A stretch of DNA of 64,000 bases from Anaerococcus jeddahensis. Lineage in GTDB: Bacteria; Bacillota; Clostridia; Tissierellales; Peptoniphilaceae. The notes beneath the pieces were generated by a model. It had not been told where the DNA came from and made no database searches. It saw only the letters and a list, made by a program, of their open reading frames with translations. The stretch is taken from the NCBI RefSeq assembly GCF_001182725.1, contig NZ_CWHU01000004.1, positions 1 through 64,000 on the forward strand. Direction: 5' to 3'. Below are positions 1 to 9,545 of this stretch, piece by piece. Position numbers and translations under genes: made by a program. How positions within the stretch are numbered: the first letter of the stretch is position 1; each line of letters opens with the position of its first letter.

Positions 1-3000
1 TTTGATCTGCTGTCGTAGGAGTTTTTGCTTCTACTAAGTCACTACCTTTGATTGTATCTGTTGATTTATCTGGGTATGTGATTGTTGCTGTTCCGTCCTT
101 ACCAACTTCTACTGTTGTTCCTGCTGGCAATTTATCTTTGTTTGCATCTTCGATTGCTTTCTTAACTGCTGCTTTTTCATCATCTGTTAAGTTAGTCTTG
201 TCTGCAACTGGTGTCTTAGCTGGAACTACTGGTTCAGTTTTATCTGCTGTTGTAGGAGTTTTTGCTGTTCCTGCAGTTGATGCATTACCTGCTTCATCTT
301 TTGCTTTTGCACTTACTTCTGTACCGTCTTTAACTTTGTCTGCTGGAATTGTTACTACGCCAGATGCTGGATCTATTTTTAGACCGCTATCTGCTGGTAG
401 TGACCAATTGCCATAGTCATCTTTTGTTGCTTTAACTGTGACTGGTGTGTCTGATCCTTCTGGTGTATATGTTATATCCATTGACTTAACATCTACATCC
501 TTAGGTGGTGTTACTGTTACGCTGCCATCGTCTTTTGCTTCTACTGTTGGTGCAGCTGGTGCTGTTTTGTCTTTAGTATTATTTTTTACAACTGTATTTT
601 TAGCTGGTATTGTTGCTGGACTTCTACCATCTGATGTTGGATAAGTTACTGTTACTGTACCATCATTTCCTACAACAACAGTAGTACCCTCTGGTAGATT
701 TGGGTTAGCTTTTCTAACTGCTCTTTCAACATCGGCTTTTTCGTTTTCAGTAAGTTTAGCCGGATTGGCAACCTCAGTTATTTCAGGGTATTTTAATTTT
801 TCAACAACATTATCTTTTTGTGCAAGTGCATATTTCTTGTCACCTCTTGTAATAACTGCAGAACCATCATCATTAATTACTACTTCTTCTTTTGTTAGTT
901 TAAGGTCTGGGTTAGCATCAATTATCGCTTGTTCAACCGCTTCTTGTTCTGGTTCTGTAAGCTTATTAATGTCAGCAACTTCTGTCTTCTTAGGTTCCTT
1001 AACATCAAGTAGTTTGGCGTCTTTCTTAACAGTATCTGCTGGTGCAAATTCTTTTGAAGATTTGCCTCTTGTTACCGTTGCCTTACCGTTTTCATCTACT
1101 GTGATTTCATTATCTTGTAAGTCGTAGTCTTTGTTGGCAGCCTTGATAGCATCTTTAACTGCTTGTTTTTCATTTTCTGTTAGATTTTTATCATTTGCTA
1201 CAGGCGTTACTGTCGGTTTCTTTAATTTTGACAAGTCTTTTTCTTTAACTGTCTTTGAAGCAGGAATTTCTCCTGTCTTTCCATCACTGGTCTTAACACT
1301 AACGTTACCTTTAGAGTCTACTGTGATGTCATTTTCAGTCAAGCCACTATTCTTTGCAATAACAGCTTTCTTTACTGCATCTTTTTCTTCTTCAGTAAGA
1401 TTGTTAATGTCCTTAACTTCAGTTACATCAGGATCAACTAATGTTAAAACTGAGTCCTTAGCCTTAACGGTCTTATCAGCAGGAATAGTTCCTACTTTAC
1501 CGTCTTGGTTGATTTTTACAGTACCGTCATCTGCAACTGTAATGTCATCATCTGTAAAGTTTCTGTCCGGGTTGGCTTTTTTAACAGCGTCTTTAACTGC
1601 TTGTTTTTCCTTAGGTGTTAATGTGCTTGTATTATCAACAAGAACCGGTTCTTTTGGTGGGTTGAAGTTGTTTTGAACTTCTTTTTGTTCTACAGTTTCT
1701 TCCGGCTTAAACTCTTTGGTCTTGCCATCTTTACTTACGATGGCTTTACCGTCGTTTTCAACCTTGATATCTGCTGCTGTTAATTTTGCATCTGGGTTTG
1801 CTTTTATAATAGCTGCAATTACAGCATCCTTTTCTCCTGATGTTAATGCGTTTAAATCTCCTACTGGAGTTTTTTTAGGATTTTTTAAAGTAAGTTCTGC
1901 GTCAGCCTTCTTTTCCCAAACTGCATATACAGTTTTTGCTGCTGTTACATTATTTAAGATGTTAGCATCAGCTTCTGTTGCATCTTTGCTTGCTGCCCAG
2001 CCCTTGAAAGTATAGCCTTCTCTTGTTGGATCAGCTGGTTTTGTAACACTACCACTTTCGGCTTCAACTGTCGTTGTGTCCTTGCCATCGGCAAACTTAC
2101 CTTCGTTCGCATCAAAGGTAACCGCTACATCTTCTGAATAAATAGCATAGACAACCAAATGTTTTGTTACAGGTGTTTCGTTAGTAAAGATTTGATCTTT
2201 GCTTAACTTGCCAAAGGCATCAGCTGTAACAACCGCATTGTCGCCTAGTACTTTCTTACCTGCTTCAGTAACCCAACCCAAGAAGTTCTTTCCTGCTAGT
2301 GTTGGTGCACCTGGGAATTTATCGCCAGTATTTGCCTCTACATTTGCACCTTCAAAACCGTTAGCTTTGTAGCCTTCTTGGCCGTAGAACTTAACGTTAT
2401 CTGGTGCTATTTTAACAACTCTATCAACTTGTTTGCCGCCTTCTGTTAATTTACCGGTATTTGCATCAAATAATACTCTTGCTCTAACTCTTGTTTCATA
2501 TAGGTCAGATGGAAGTGATGAACCGTCTGATGCTGTTGAAACAAACTTCATATCCTTCAATAACGTAAGTGGTTTAGGTGTTTTATCTTCTGAATGATAA
2601 AGGAGCATCTCTCTTAAGTTTACTGTATACTCATAAGCTCTATATTCTTTGTTATCTCCTTCAAATTGAGCATCAAAGATATCAGACTTAGGAATAGTAA
2701 TCTTCTTACTATTATCAGTTTTTATTTCGCCCTTATCAGTATATTCATCTGCAGCAGCTTCAACTTTTGCGTAAAGTTTGCCAACTCTTCCTTCTTCATA
2801 AAGAGTTCTTACTTTACCGCCGTCATACTTTGTATAACCAACGAAGCTTGTAGTGTCTTTCATAAAGTTTTCATTAGTTCCAGTAAATGCTCTTGGATCC
2901 TTGTAGAAGTCATCTGTTCCTTCTGCATAATCATTTGTAAATATCAATTGATATGGAGTGTAAAGTGACTTATTGATAGATAGGATTGATGAAGTATCTG

Positions 3001-5539
3001 TGTGGTCAACCCAAGTCATATCATTGTATACACTTACCTTGTTAACTTTAGAATATCTAAAGTAAGAAGTTTTATCTTCTAATTTATTACCTTTTTCATC
3101 ATAAGCATCTACAAATATATCTTTTCCTTTTTCTAGCTTTGTAGTATCTATATAGAAGTTACCACCTGTAGAAGTTGAAGATCTATTTGGTATACCTGTT
3201 AAAACTTTGTCACTGTCATTATATTTCCATAGTCCACCTGCAAGATTTGGCTTAGTGAAAACTAATTCTTTTTCTTCAGTTTGACCTTTTAGAGTATATC
3301 TTAATTTAAATGTTGCTCCACCAGGAAGGTCTGTGTAAAGGTGCATATTGATATTTCTATCTTTTTGCAATCTTAGTTGGGCAGATCCCTTGTTATAGTC
3401 TGTGCCGTCATTGGCTTCTAAGAAGTTGACCGTATCTGGGTGGTCTCCTACATAAGGTACAAGTATTCTTATCTTTTGTCCTTTTTCAATAGTAGCACCT
3501 TCTCTAAGTGTAAATTTATATACACCTTTAGCAAATTCATCGATTTGGTCGATGCCATTTTTGCCAGTAACGTAGCCATTGTAGTAACCTTGCGGTTTTC
3601 TATAGATAGCTCTTGTTTCGTCACCAATTTGAACCATGATTTGGTTGCTTGCAGGTTTTGTTCCTACGTCAATTAGGTAGGATTCTCCTTCAGGTACTCT
3701 ATAGTCGTTTTCATATTCTTTTTCAAAAACTGTCCAACCGTTAATGTTTGGATTCATCCAACCGGACATCATTGAGTAGTCTAGTTTGTTTGTGCCAACA
3801 AAGTTATCTGCAAATTTAGTCTTGTCTACTAGATAATCAATAGCAGTGAAATAAAAACCTTGAAGCATTGTATATTGGTCATGCTTAGAAATTTCTACTT
3901 TATTAACGCCATCTTTTTGGAAGGCCTTAGGTGCTAGTACAACATAGGCTAGCTTGCCATCCTTTGAGTAGTTAATGTCAGTCTTTTTAATTTTCACCTT
4001 GTTGGCAAATTTTGATACGGTCCTATCTTCATTTAATAGGTTTGTATAGGCAATAGTACCATCAGCTTCTTCTTTTAAGAAAGGTACAAGTTTCGCGTCA
4101 AAGACTTGAACGAAGGCAATAGGTTCTCCGCCTACTGTAGGCGAATCTGCAGTACCTTTTCTTTGCCCCTTATATTGAGTTCTGATTATACCAATATTAG
4201 TTGTATCAGCATACTCGTCCGGGTTAGCTATATACTCAGACATAAAGAATTCTTGATTCGTCGCATTTTCACTGTCACTTTGTTGGCCGCCCTTTACGAA
4301 AAGTGAGTCAACCTTGTCGCTAAGTGAAACTGAGGTAGATTTCGTATAAGATGAATAGTCCATTGAAGACTTGCCCGGTGCGTAGGCGTATATCTTAGTC
4401 GCATCGTCACCATTAGTGATACGCATTTGAACGATATAGTTCCTATCTCCTAGGTCCTTTGTTCTTAAACCTTCATTTAATACTAAGTTTATAGGTAGAT
4501 TCTTTCTTTGGTTCGTTCTGTCCCCGGTAGCTCTACCAATATCCAGCAGTCTTTCTTTTCTGTCGTTAAATGGTTTTAAATCATACTTTGTTTCACCATC
4601 TCTACCTACAACATAGGACTTGTCATAGTCAACGTATTGGTCAAGCTCTCCAAAGTTGAACAATGCTCTGTACCAAACGCCGGAAGTAGCAGCTGCCTTT
4701 TCCCTGTATATAAGTCTAAGTACAGTTCTACCATTGGCATCAATAAATGCTCCGTCGTAGTTTACATCGTTCATTTCTAGTGGGTCTGATGTGGATACCC
4801 TCACAAGTCTTTGTTTGTCGCCTATAGGCCAACGAGACTTATCTTTGATTTTATTTTCCCAGTTGGCCTTGTTGTAATAAGTCGCAGATGAAATTGCATC
4901 AACCCCTTCATTAGGAGCAGTCACTCCTGTCTTTTCTTCTTCTGGAGAAACTTCTAATGAATTTTCAGTATTTTTTTCTTCAGTTTTTTCTACTGGATTT
5001 ACATTTACTTTTATTTCAACTTCTTTTGTTGATCCATCAGAAAATGTAATTGTTGCTTTTACAGCTTTTTCTCCAGCTTCTTTTGTATCTGCTGGTGTTG
5101 TTACATCAAGTTTTGCATCTTGTGGAAGATTTGTTATTGCTTTTTTATAATCTTCTACATTTTTTCCTTGATCTACTGTAATAGTTTGTAGGTTAGCTTT
5201 AAATGTATCAGCTTGTTTTGTTTCTACTTTTTTTTCTACAGCTGGTGTAGTTTCTGTAGGATTTTCTACAGGCGTTGCTGTTTCTTCTTTTGGTGTTTCA
5301 GCAGGTTTTGTTTCATCTACAACAGGAGTTTCTGGAATGTTTTTTTCAGAAGCTGCTGCTTCTGGACTTTCTTTTAACTCTATTGCTTTTGATGAGCATG
5401 GTGCGATTATTAGTGAAAACCCTAACATACATGATACTAAACCAATTGATAGTTTTCTTGTGCCATATTTAGGAGTTTTCTCTTCGCTTAACTCTTTTTT
5501 CTTTTCGATGATTTCTATCATCTTCTTCGAATTTTTCAT
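1..5539 (-). CDS. Large YSIRK-like surface protein, 3' end outside window
   Basis: An open frame runs from ATG 5539 (RBS AGAAAGGAAAG just upstream) to the window edge, at least 1846 codons, so the C-terminus and any sorting signal are not visible. Residues about 20-45 are a YSIRK-like export signal (YGTRKLSIGLVSCMLGFSL), followed by a Glu/Thr/Pro-rich linker, then a Rib/alpha-like domain near residues 120-190 (TFSDGSTKEVEIKV). A long unrecognised, probably beta-rich region covers about residues 210-1000. Near residues 1070-1210 are InlB/Listeria-Bacteroides-type repeats (FDANEGKF, GYTFKGWA, VYAVWEK). The rest holds seven copies of a roughly 60-80 residue repeat of the pattern LTxxEKxAVxxAIxxANPD then a short beta segment; a bacterial Ig-like domain interrupts the last two. 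Expected to be wall-anchored and adhesive; function is inferred from architecture only. Confidence 0.85.
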   Translation of the reverse strand, partial: MKNSKKMIEIIEKKKELSEEKTPKYGTRKLSIGLVSCMLGFSLIIAPCSSKAIELKESPEAAASEKNIPETPVVDETKPAETPKEETATPVENPTETTPAVEKKVETKQADTFKANLQTITVDQGKNVEDYKKAITNLPQDAKLDVTTPADTKEAGEKAVKATITFSDGSTKEVEIKVNVNPVEKTEEKNTENSLEVSPEEEKTGVTAPNEGVDAISSATYYNKANWENKIKDKSRWPIGDKQRLVRVSTSDPLEMNDVNYDGAFIDANGRTVLRLIYREKAAATSGVWYRALFNFGELDQYVDYDKSYVVGRDGETKYDLKPFNDRKERLLDIGRATGDRTNQRKNLPINLVLNEGLRTKDLGDRNYIVQMRITNGDDATKIYAYAPGKSSMDYSSYTKSTSVSLSDKVDSLFVKGGQQSDSENATNQEFFMSEYIANPDEYADTTNIGIIRTQYKGQRKGTADSPTVGGEPIAFVQVFDAKLVPFLKEEADGTIAYTNLLNEDRTVSKFANKVKIKKTDINYSKDGKLAYVVLAPKAFQKDGVNKVEISKHDQYTMLQGFYFTAIDYLVDKTKFADNFVGTNKLDYSMMSGWMNPNINGWTVFEKEYENDYRVPEGESYLIDVGTKPASNQIMVQIGDETRAIYRKPQGYYNGYVTGKNGIDQIDEFAKGVYKFTLREGATIEKGQKIRILVPYVGDHPDTVNFLEANDGTDYNKGSAQLRLQKDRNINMHLYTDLPGGATFKLRYTLKGQTEEKELVFTKPNLAGGLWKYNDSDKVLTGIPNRSSTSTGGNFYIDTTKLEKGKDIFVDAYDEKGNKLEDKTSYFRYSKVNKVSVYNDMTWVDHTDTSSILSINKSLYTPYQLIFTNDYAEGTDDFYKDPRAFTGTNENFMKDTTSFVGYTKYDGGKVRTLYEEGRVGKLYAKVEAAADEYTDKGEIKTDNSKKITIPKSDIFDAQFEGDNKEYRAYEYTVNLREMLLYHSEDKTPKPLTLLKDMKFVSTASDGSSLPSDLYETRVRARVLFDANTGKLTEGGKQVDRVVKIAPDNVKFYGQEGYKANGFEGANVEANTGDKFPGAPTLAGKNFLGWVTEAGKKVLGDNAVVTADAFGKLSKDQIFTNETPVTKHLVVYAIYSEDVAVTFDANEGKFADGKDTTTVEAESGSVTKPADPTREGYTFKGWAASKDATEADANILNNVTAAKTVYAVWEKKADAELTLKNPKKTPVGDLNALTSGEKDAVIAAIIKANPDAKLTAADIKVENDGKAIVSKDGKTKEFKPEETVEQKEVQNNFNPPKEPVLVDNTSTLTPKEKQAVKDAVKKANPDRNFTDDDITVADDGTVKINQDGKVGTIPADKTVKAKDSVLTLVDPDVTEVKDINNLTEEEKDAVKKAVIAKNSGLTENDITVDSKGNVSVKTSDGKTGEIPASKTVKEKDLSKLKKPTVTPVANDKNLTENEKQAVKDAIKAANKDYDLQDNEITVDENGKATVTRGKSSKEFAPADTVKKDAKLLDVKEPKKTEVADINKLTEPEQEAVEQAIIDANPDLKLTKEEVVINDDGSAVITRGDKKYALAQKDNVVEKLKYPEITEVANPAKLTENEKADVERAVRKANPNLPEGTTVVVGNDGTVTVTYPTSDGRSPATIPAKNTVVKNNTKDKTAPAAPTVEAKDDGSVTVTPPKDVDVKSMDITYTPEGSDTPVTVKATKDDYGNWSLPADSGLKIDPASGVVTIPADKVKDGTEVSAKAKDEAGNASTAGTAKTPTTADKTEPVVPAKTPVADKTNLTDDEKAAVKKAIEDANKDKLPAGTTVEVGKDGTATITYPDKSTDTIKGSDLVEAKTPTTADQ

Positions 5540-5611
5540 AACTTTCCTTTCTTATACCATTATCAAGGTAAGATTATAATTTTTTAGTTGCATACAACAA
5601 TTTACTTTTAT

Positions 5612-5658
5612 AAATATTTAGTATTTTATTATTTGTTTTTATAAGATACTAAATATTT
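5612..5658 (-). promoter_or_regulatory. 13-bp inverted repeat in the surface-protein leader
   Basis: AAATATTTAGTAT (5612-5624) and ATACTAAATATTT (5646-5658) are perfect inverted repeats with a 21-nt spacer. They lie between the predicted promoter and the start codon of the surface-protein gene. They could be an operator or a leader RNA hairpin. No T-run follows on the minus strand, so it is not a classical terminator. Confidence 0.5.
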
Positions 5659-5705
5659 TAAAAAGCTCGTATTAATTTTAAAAAAAATTAAATTTTTACA
5701 CTTCC

Positions 5706-5733
5706 ATTATATCATCTTTCTTCAAAAAGTCTA
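5706..5733 (-). promoter_or_regulatory. Predicted promoter of the surface-protein gene
   Basis: On the minus strand a TATAAT box (5706-5711) carries an extended TGA-TATAAT context. A weak TAGACT -35 box lies 16 bp upstream. This predicts a leader of about 160 nt. The rest of 5734-5923 is AT-rich and I see nothing else in it. Confidence 0.5.
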
Positions 5734-5923
5734 CATATTTTATAAATATTCATAAAAACCTATTTAATATTTTTAGTGCTTTTTTAAGTCATTTGATAAA
5801 TATTATTAAAATAATTTATATGAATTGGGAAATTAAATTTTTTTAAGATTTTTAAGAATTTTTATTCAAAATTTATTTTAAATTTTTAGATTATTTTTTG
5901 TAAATTTTACAAATAATTTAAAA

Positions 5924-6133
5924 AGACCACCTTTGGTGATCTCAGACTGTTGACAAACTAATTTTTTTCCCATTTCGAGCGAACGTAGTGAGTCGAGAAA
6001 TCTCATGAGATCTCTCCATGCGTTCGTTTCACTCACTTAGTCGAGATGGTACGTCGCTTAATATTTATTTTAAAATAAAATATTAGCTAAATTTATACTT
6101 TGTCTACGCTCTGAGACCACCCTTGGGTGATCT
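5924..6133. repeat. Class-1 palindromic element flanked by duplicated uvrA terminator hairpin
   Basis: Core 5943-6113. Terminal parts CAGACTGTTGACAAACTAA and (reverse) CAGAGCGTAGACAAAG are imperfect inverted repeats. The inside is a long imperfect palindrome ending CCCATTTCGAG and CTCGACTAAGTG. It is bracketed by hairpins AGACCACCTTTGGTGATCT (5924-5942) and AGACCACCCTTGGGTGATCT (6114-6133). The outer hairpin, read on the minus strand, is followed by TTTTT and is the likely original uvrA terminator. The uvrA-proximal copy lacks a T-run. Confidence 0.8.
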
Positions 6134-6149
6134 TTGTTTTATAATTTTT

Positions 6150-8963
6150 TTAAAGAATATTTTTAAGAAATTGTCCTGTGTATGATTTTTTGCATTTTGC
6201 TATTTCTTCTGGAGTCCCTGTTACTAAAAGTTCTCCGCCTCCGTCGCCTCCTTCTGGTCCTAGGTCTATTATGTGGTCGGCGACTTTTATTACGTCAAGG
6301 TTGTGTTCGATTACTACTACTGTGTTATTTTGATCAACTAATCTATTTAAAACCTCTATTAATTTATGAACATCTGCCATATGAAGTCCTGTGGTTGGTT
6401 CGTCCAAAATGTATAGGGTTTGTCCTGTAGACCTTTTTGCAAGCTCGCTTGCAAGTTTTACTCTTTGGGCTTCTCCTCCAGAAAGTTCTGTTGATGGTTG
6501 GCCGATTTTTATATAGCCGAGTCCAACGTCATAAAGAGTTTGTAATTTTCTTATTATTGATGGATGATTTTCGAAAAATTTTAAGGCTTCTTCTACTGTC
6601 ATGTCCAAAACTTCTGATATATTTTTTCCCTTGTATTTTACTTCTAGGGTTTCTCTGTTATATCTTTGTCCGTGACAAACTTCGCATGGAACGTAGACAT
6701 CTGGCAAGAACATCATGTCAACTTTTATTGTTCCATCGCCCTTACAAGCCTCACACCTTCCTCCTTTTACATTGAAAGAAAATCTTCCCTTATCAAAGCC
6801 TTTCATTTTTGCTTCTGTTGTCATTGCAAAAACGTCCCTGATATTGTCAAATAATTTTGTGTAGGTTGCTGGATTTGATCTTGGGGTTCTTCCTATTGGG
6901 GATTGGTCGATGGAAATTATTTTGTCAATTTGTTCAACGCCTTCGACTGAATCGTGTTTTCCCGGGTGAGTTTTGGATTTGTTTAATTTTTTGGTGACTG
7001 CCTTGTACAAAATTTCATTTACCAAGGAAGATTTTCCCGATCCTGACACTCCTGTTACTGCTGTGAAGGTTGATAGAGGAAATTTTACGTCTATTCCTTT
7101 TAAATTATTTTGTCTGGCGTTTTTTACTTCTATATATTTGTCCCATGTTCTTCTTTCTTTTGGAACTGGAATTTTTTCTTTTCCTGAAAGGTAGGCTCCT
7201 GTAATTGATTTTTTGCATTTTTTTATATCAGAAAGTGATCCTTTTGCTACAATTTCTCCTCCGTGAACTCCTGCTTTTGGTCCAATATCTACAAGAAAAT
7301 CTGCAGCTTTCATGGTATCTTCGTCGTGTTCTACAATTATTAGTGTATTTCCTATATCGGTTAAATTTCTCAAGGATTTTATTAATTTATTGTTATCTCT
7401 TTGGTGAAGTCCAATTGATGGCTCATCCAAAACATAGCAAACTCCAACAAGTCCCGATCCGATTTGGGTTGCAAGTCTTATTCTTTGGCTTTCTCCTCCT
7501 GAAAGGGTTGATGCTGCTCTTGAAAGAGAAAGATAACCAAGTCCTACGTCTTGTAAAAATTTGATTCTTGCCTTTATTTCTTTTATTATTAATTCGGCAA
7601 TTTTTTCTTTCATTGGTGAAAGTTTTAAATTATCAAAAAATTCTATGCTTTTATCAACTGACATATCTGCAATTTCTGAAATTGATTTACCGTCAACTTT
7701 TATGGCAAGAATTTCATCTTTTAGTCTTTGGCCGTGACAAGTTTTACATTCTTCCTCGCTCATAAAGCCTCTCATTCTTTTCTTTTGAGCGTCGGAATTT
7801 GTTCTTTCGTACCTGTCGGATAAATTTTTTATTGCTCCTTCAAAATGGCCTGTATAATTTTTTCTTCCTGAAAAATGGCTATCGAAAGTAAAGGAAACTT
7901 TCTTTTTTGTTCCGTACAAAATTTCATCAATCATTTTTTTTGGAGCATTTTTTATAGGCTCATCAAGGGAAAATTTGTGATTTTTGGCAATAGCCTTAAT
8001 CATTTCGTTGTAATAAGTTCCCTTTCCACTTGTAGCATATGGGTCGATTGCTCCTTCATTTATGGAAAGATTTTTGTCGGGAATTACAAGATCAGGGTCA
8101 ATTTGCAAATGAAATCCTAGCCCGTTACATTCTGGGCACATACCTTGGGGAGCGTTGAAGGAGAACATATTTGGTGTGATTTCTGGAAGGGAAATGTGGC
8201 CTTCTGGGCAGGCAAGTTTTGATGAAAGGATAAAATCTTCTCCGTCCAAAACATTTATTTCTACAAGTCCGTCGGTAAGTTCAAGGGCCGTTTCCAAGGA
8301 ATCGGAAAGTCTTGAATTTATTCCTTCTTTTATTACAATCCTATCTACAATTATTGAAATATCGTGTTTTTTGGTTTTTGAAAGTTCGATTTCTTCTTCA
8401 AGATCATATCTTTCGCCGTCAATCATCACTCTGACGTAGCCCATTTTTTGGATATTTTCGAGTTTCTTTTTGTGTTGTCCTTTTTTTTCTCTTACTACTG
8501 GGGCAAGGATTTGAATTCTTGTTTTATTTTCAAGTTTTAAAATCCTATCGACCATTTGGTCAATGGATTGGGCCTCGATTTTTTTGCCACAAACTGGGCA
8601 ATAGGCATCTCCAATTCTTGCAAACAAAAGCCTATAATAGTCATAAATTTCTGTTACGGTTGCGACTGTTGATCTTGGGTTTCTGTTGGTTGTTTTTTGG
8701 TCGATTGAAATTGATGGGGAAAGTCCCTCGATTGAATCGACATCTGCCTTGTCCAAGTTTCCCAAAAATTGTCTGGCATAGGATGATAAACTTTCCACAT
8801 ATCTTCTTTGACCTTCGGCATAAATTGTGTCAAAAGCCAAGGTGGACTTTCCCGATCCGGAAAGTCCAGTAAATACAATCATTTTATCTCGAGGAATGGT
8901 CAGATCAATATTTTTTAAATTATTGGTCCTCGCCCCCTTTATTACTATTTTATTTTCACTCAT
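6150..8963 (-). CDS. uvrA: UvrABC excinuclease subunit A
   Basis: DNA-damage-recognition ATPase of nucleotide excision repair, which loads UvrB on lesions; cytoplasmic. The 937-residue length fits the family (about 940). It has the expected duplicated ABC layout: Walker [10 protein letters not shown] at residues 33-41 with LSGGES near 485, and a second Walker [10 protein letters not shown] near 640 with LSGGEA near 827. Zinc-finger cysteines include CPVCG near 120 and CEACKGDG...CEVCHGQ near 735-765. The start ATG is preceded by GGAGG with 5-6 bp spacing. It lies downstream of uvrB on the same strand, but a 582-bp gap full of repeat elements separates them, so co-transcription is uncertain. 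No LexA-type box was recognised. Confidence 0.97.
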   Translation of the reverse strand: MSENKIVIKGARTNNLKNIDLTIPRDKMIVFTGLSGSGKSTLAFDTIYAEGQRRYVESLSSYARQFLGNLDKADVDSIEGLSPSISIDQKTTNRNPRSTVATVTEIYDYYRLLFARIGDAYCPVCGKKIEAQSIDQMVDRILKLENKTRIQILAPVVREKKGQHKKKLENIQKMGYVRVMIDGERYDLEEEIELSKTKKHDISIIVDRIVIKEGINSRLSDSLETALELTDGLVEINVLDGEDFILSSKLACPEGHISLPEITPNMFSFNAPQGMCPECNGLGFHLQIDPDLVIPDKNLSINEGAIDPYATSGKGTYYNEMIKAIAKNHKFSLDEPIKNAPKKMIDEILYGTKKKVSFTFDSHFSGRKNYTGHFEGAIKNLSDRYERTNSDAQKKRMRGFMSEEECKTCHGQRLKDEILAIKVDGKSISEIADMSVDKSIEFFDNLKLSPMKEKIAELIIKEIKARIKFLQDVGLGYLSLSRAASTLSGGESQRIRLATQIGSGLVGVCYVLDEPSIGLHQRDNNKLIKSLRNLTDIGNTLIIVEHDEDTMKAADFLVDIGPKAGVHGGEIVAKGSLSDIKKCKKSITGAYLSGKEKIPVPKERRTWDKYIEVKNARQNNLKGIDVKFPLSTFTAVTGVSGSGKSSLVNEILYKAVTKKLNKSKTHPGKHDSVEGVEQIDKIISIDQSPIGRTPRSNPATYTKLFDNIRDVFAMTTEAKMKGFDKGRFSFNVKGGRCEACKGDGTIKVDMMFLPDVYVPCEVCHGQRYNRETLEVKYKGKNISEVLDMTVEEALKFFENHPSIIRKLQTLYDVGLGYIKIGQPSTELSGGEAQRVKLASELAKRSTGQTLYILDEPTTGLHMADVHKLIEVLNRLVDQNNTVVVIEHNLDVIKVADHIIDLGPEGGDGGGELLVTGTPEEIAKCKKSYTGQFLKNIL

Positions 8964-9039
8964 TTATACCTCCGCATATTGTCTTTGCATTTTTTTATTG
9001 ATTTGCTTAAATTTCTAAAAGTCTAGAAAAAGTAAATTA

Positions 9040-9090
9040 TATGATAAGTTTAATTCATGAGATCTCTCGACTTCGCTCGAGATGGGTGTA
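9040..9090. repeat. Fragment of palindromic element
   Basis: Contains CATGAGATCTCTCGAC...CTCGAGATGGGTG, the right half of the intergenic palindrome seen elsewhere, with a short CGACTTCGCTCG hairpin. The preceding text AAGTAAATTAT-ATGATAAGTTTAATTCA recurs, slightly changed, at 9147-9173 before the next element, so the two units look tandemly duplicated. Confidence 0.5.
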
Positions 9091-9172
9091 GCATAGTTTT
9101 TCCCTGTACTTGAGATAAGTTTTTGCTTAATTTTCCATTTAATCAAAGTAAATTATAATGATAAGTTTAATT

Positions 9173-9479
9173 CACGAGATCTCTCCACTCGCTCGTACTA
9201 AAACACGTTTGCTTTGCAAACTCAGACTGTTAACAAACTCAATTTTCACCCATTTCGAGCGAACGTAGTGAGTCGAGAAATCTCATGAGATCTCTCCATG
9301 CGTTCGTTTCACTCACTTAGTCGAGATGGGTTTTAGCGTAATTTTATTTTTAAAACGTTAATGAATTATTAAACTGACTTTTTCTACGCTCTGCGTTTGC
9401 TTTGCATATTTCTTCGTGTTCTCACACTTTGTTTTAGAAATTATTGGCTAATCAAGGCACAATAATCTAGTAGAGATGG
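9173..9479. repeat. Two palindromic elements nested one inside the other (uvrB-uvrA gap)
   Basis: The outer unit starts CACGAGATCTCTCCACTCGC and ends GTAGAGATGGC. It contains the ACTAAAAC...TTTTAG and ATCAAGGCA modules also seen at 29835-29943. The inner class-1 element (9221-9393) has the standard ends CTCAGACTGTTAACAAACTC and TTTCTACGCTCTG. It sits inside the outer unit's hairpin, and CGTTTGCTTTGCA is present on both sides (9206-9218 and 9394-9406). The order of insertion is therefore readable: outer first, inner second. Confidence 0.75.
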
Positions 9480-9545
9480 CGCATGGTTTAATTCTTATTT
9501 CTATAAATATATTACTAAATTCAACTTTTTAAATTTCTTTGAATT

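Noticed and set aside
48..2015. Several open frames on the plus strand opposite the first surface-protein gene
   Set aside because: They mirror the repetitive minus-strand coding sequence, have low-complexity Ser/Thr/Val products, lack ribosome binding sites and change frame with each repeat.
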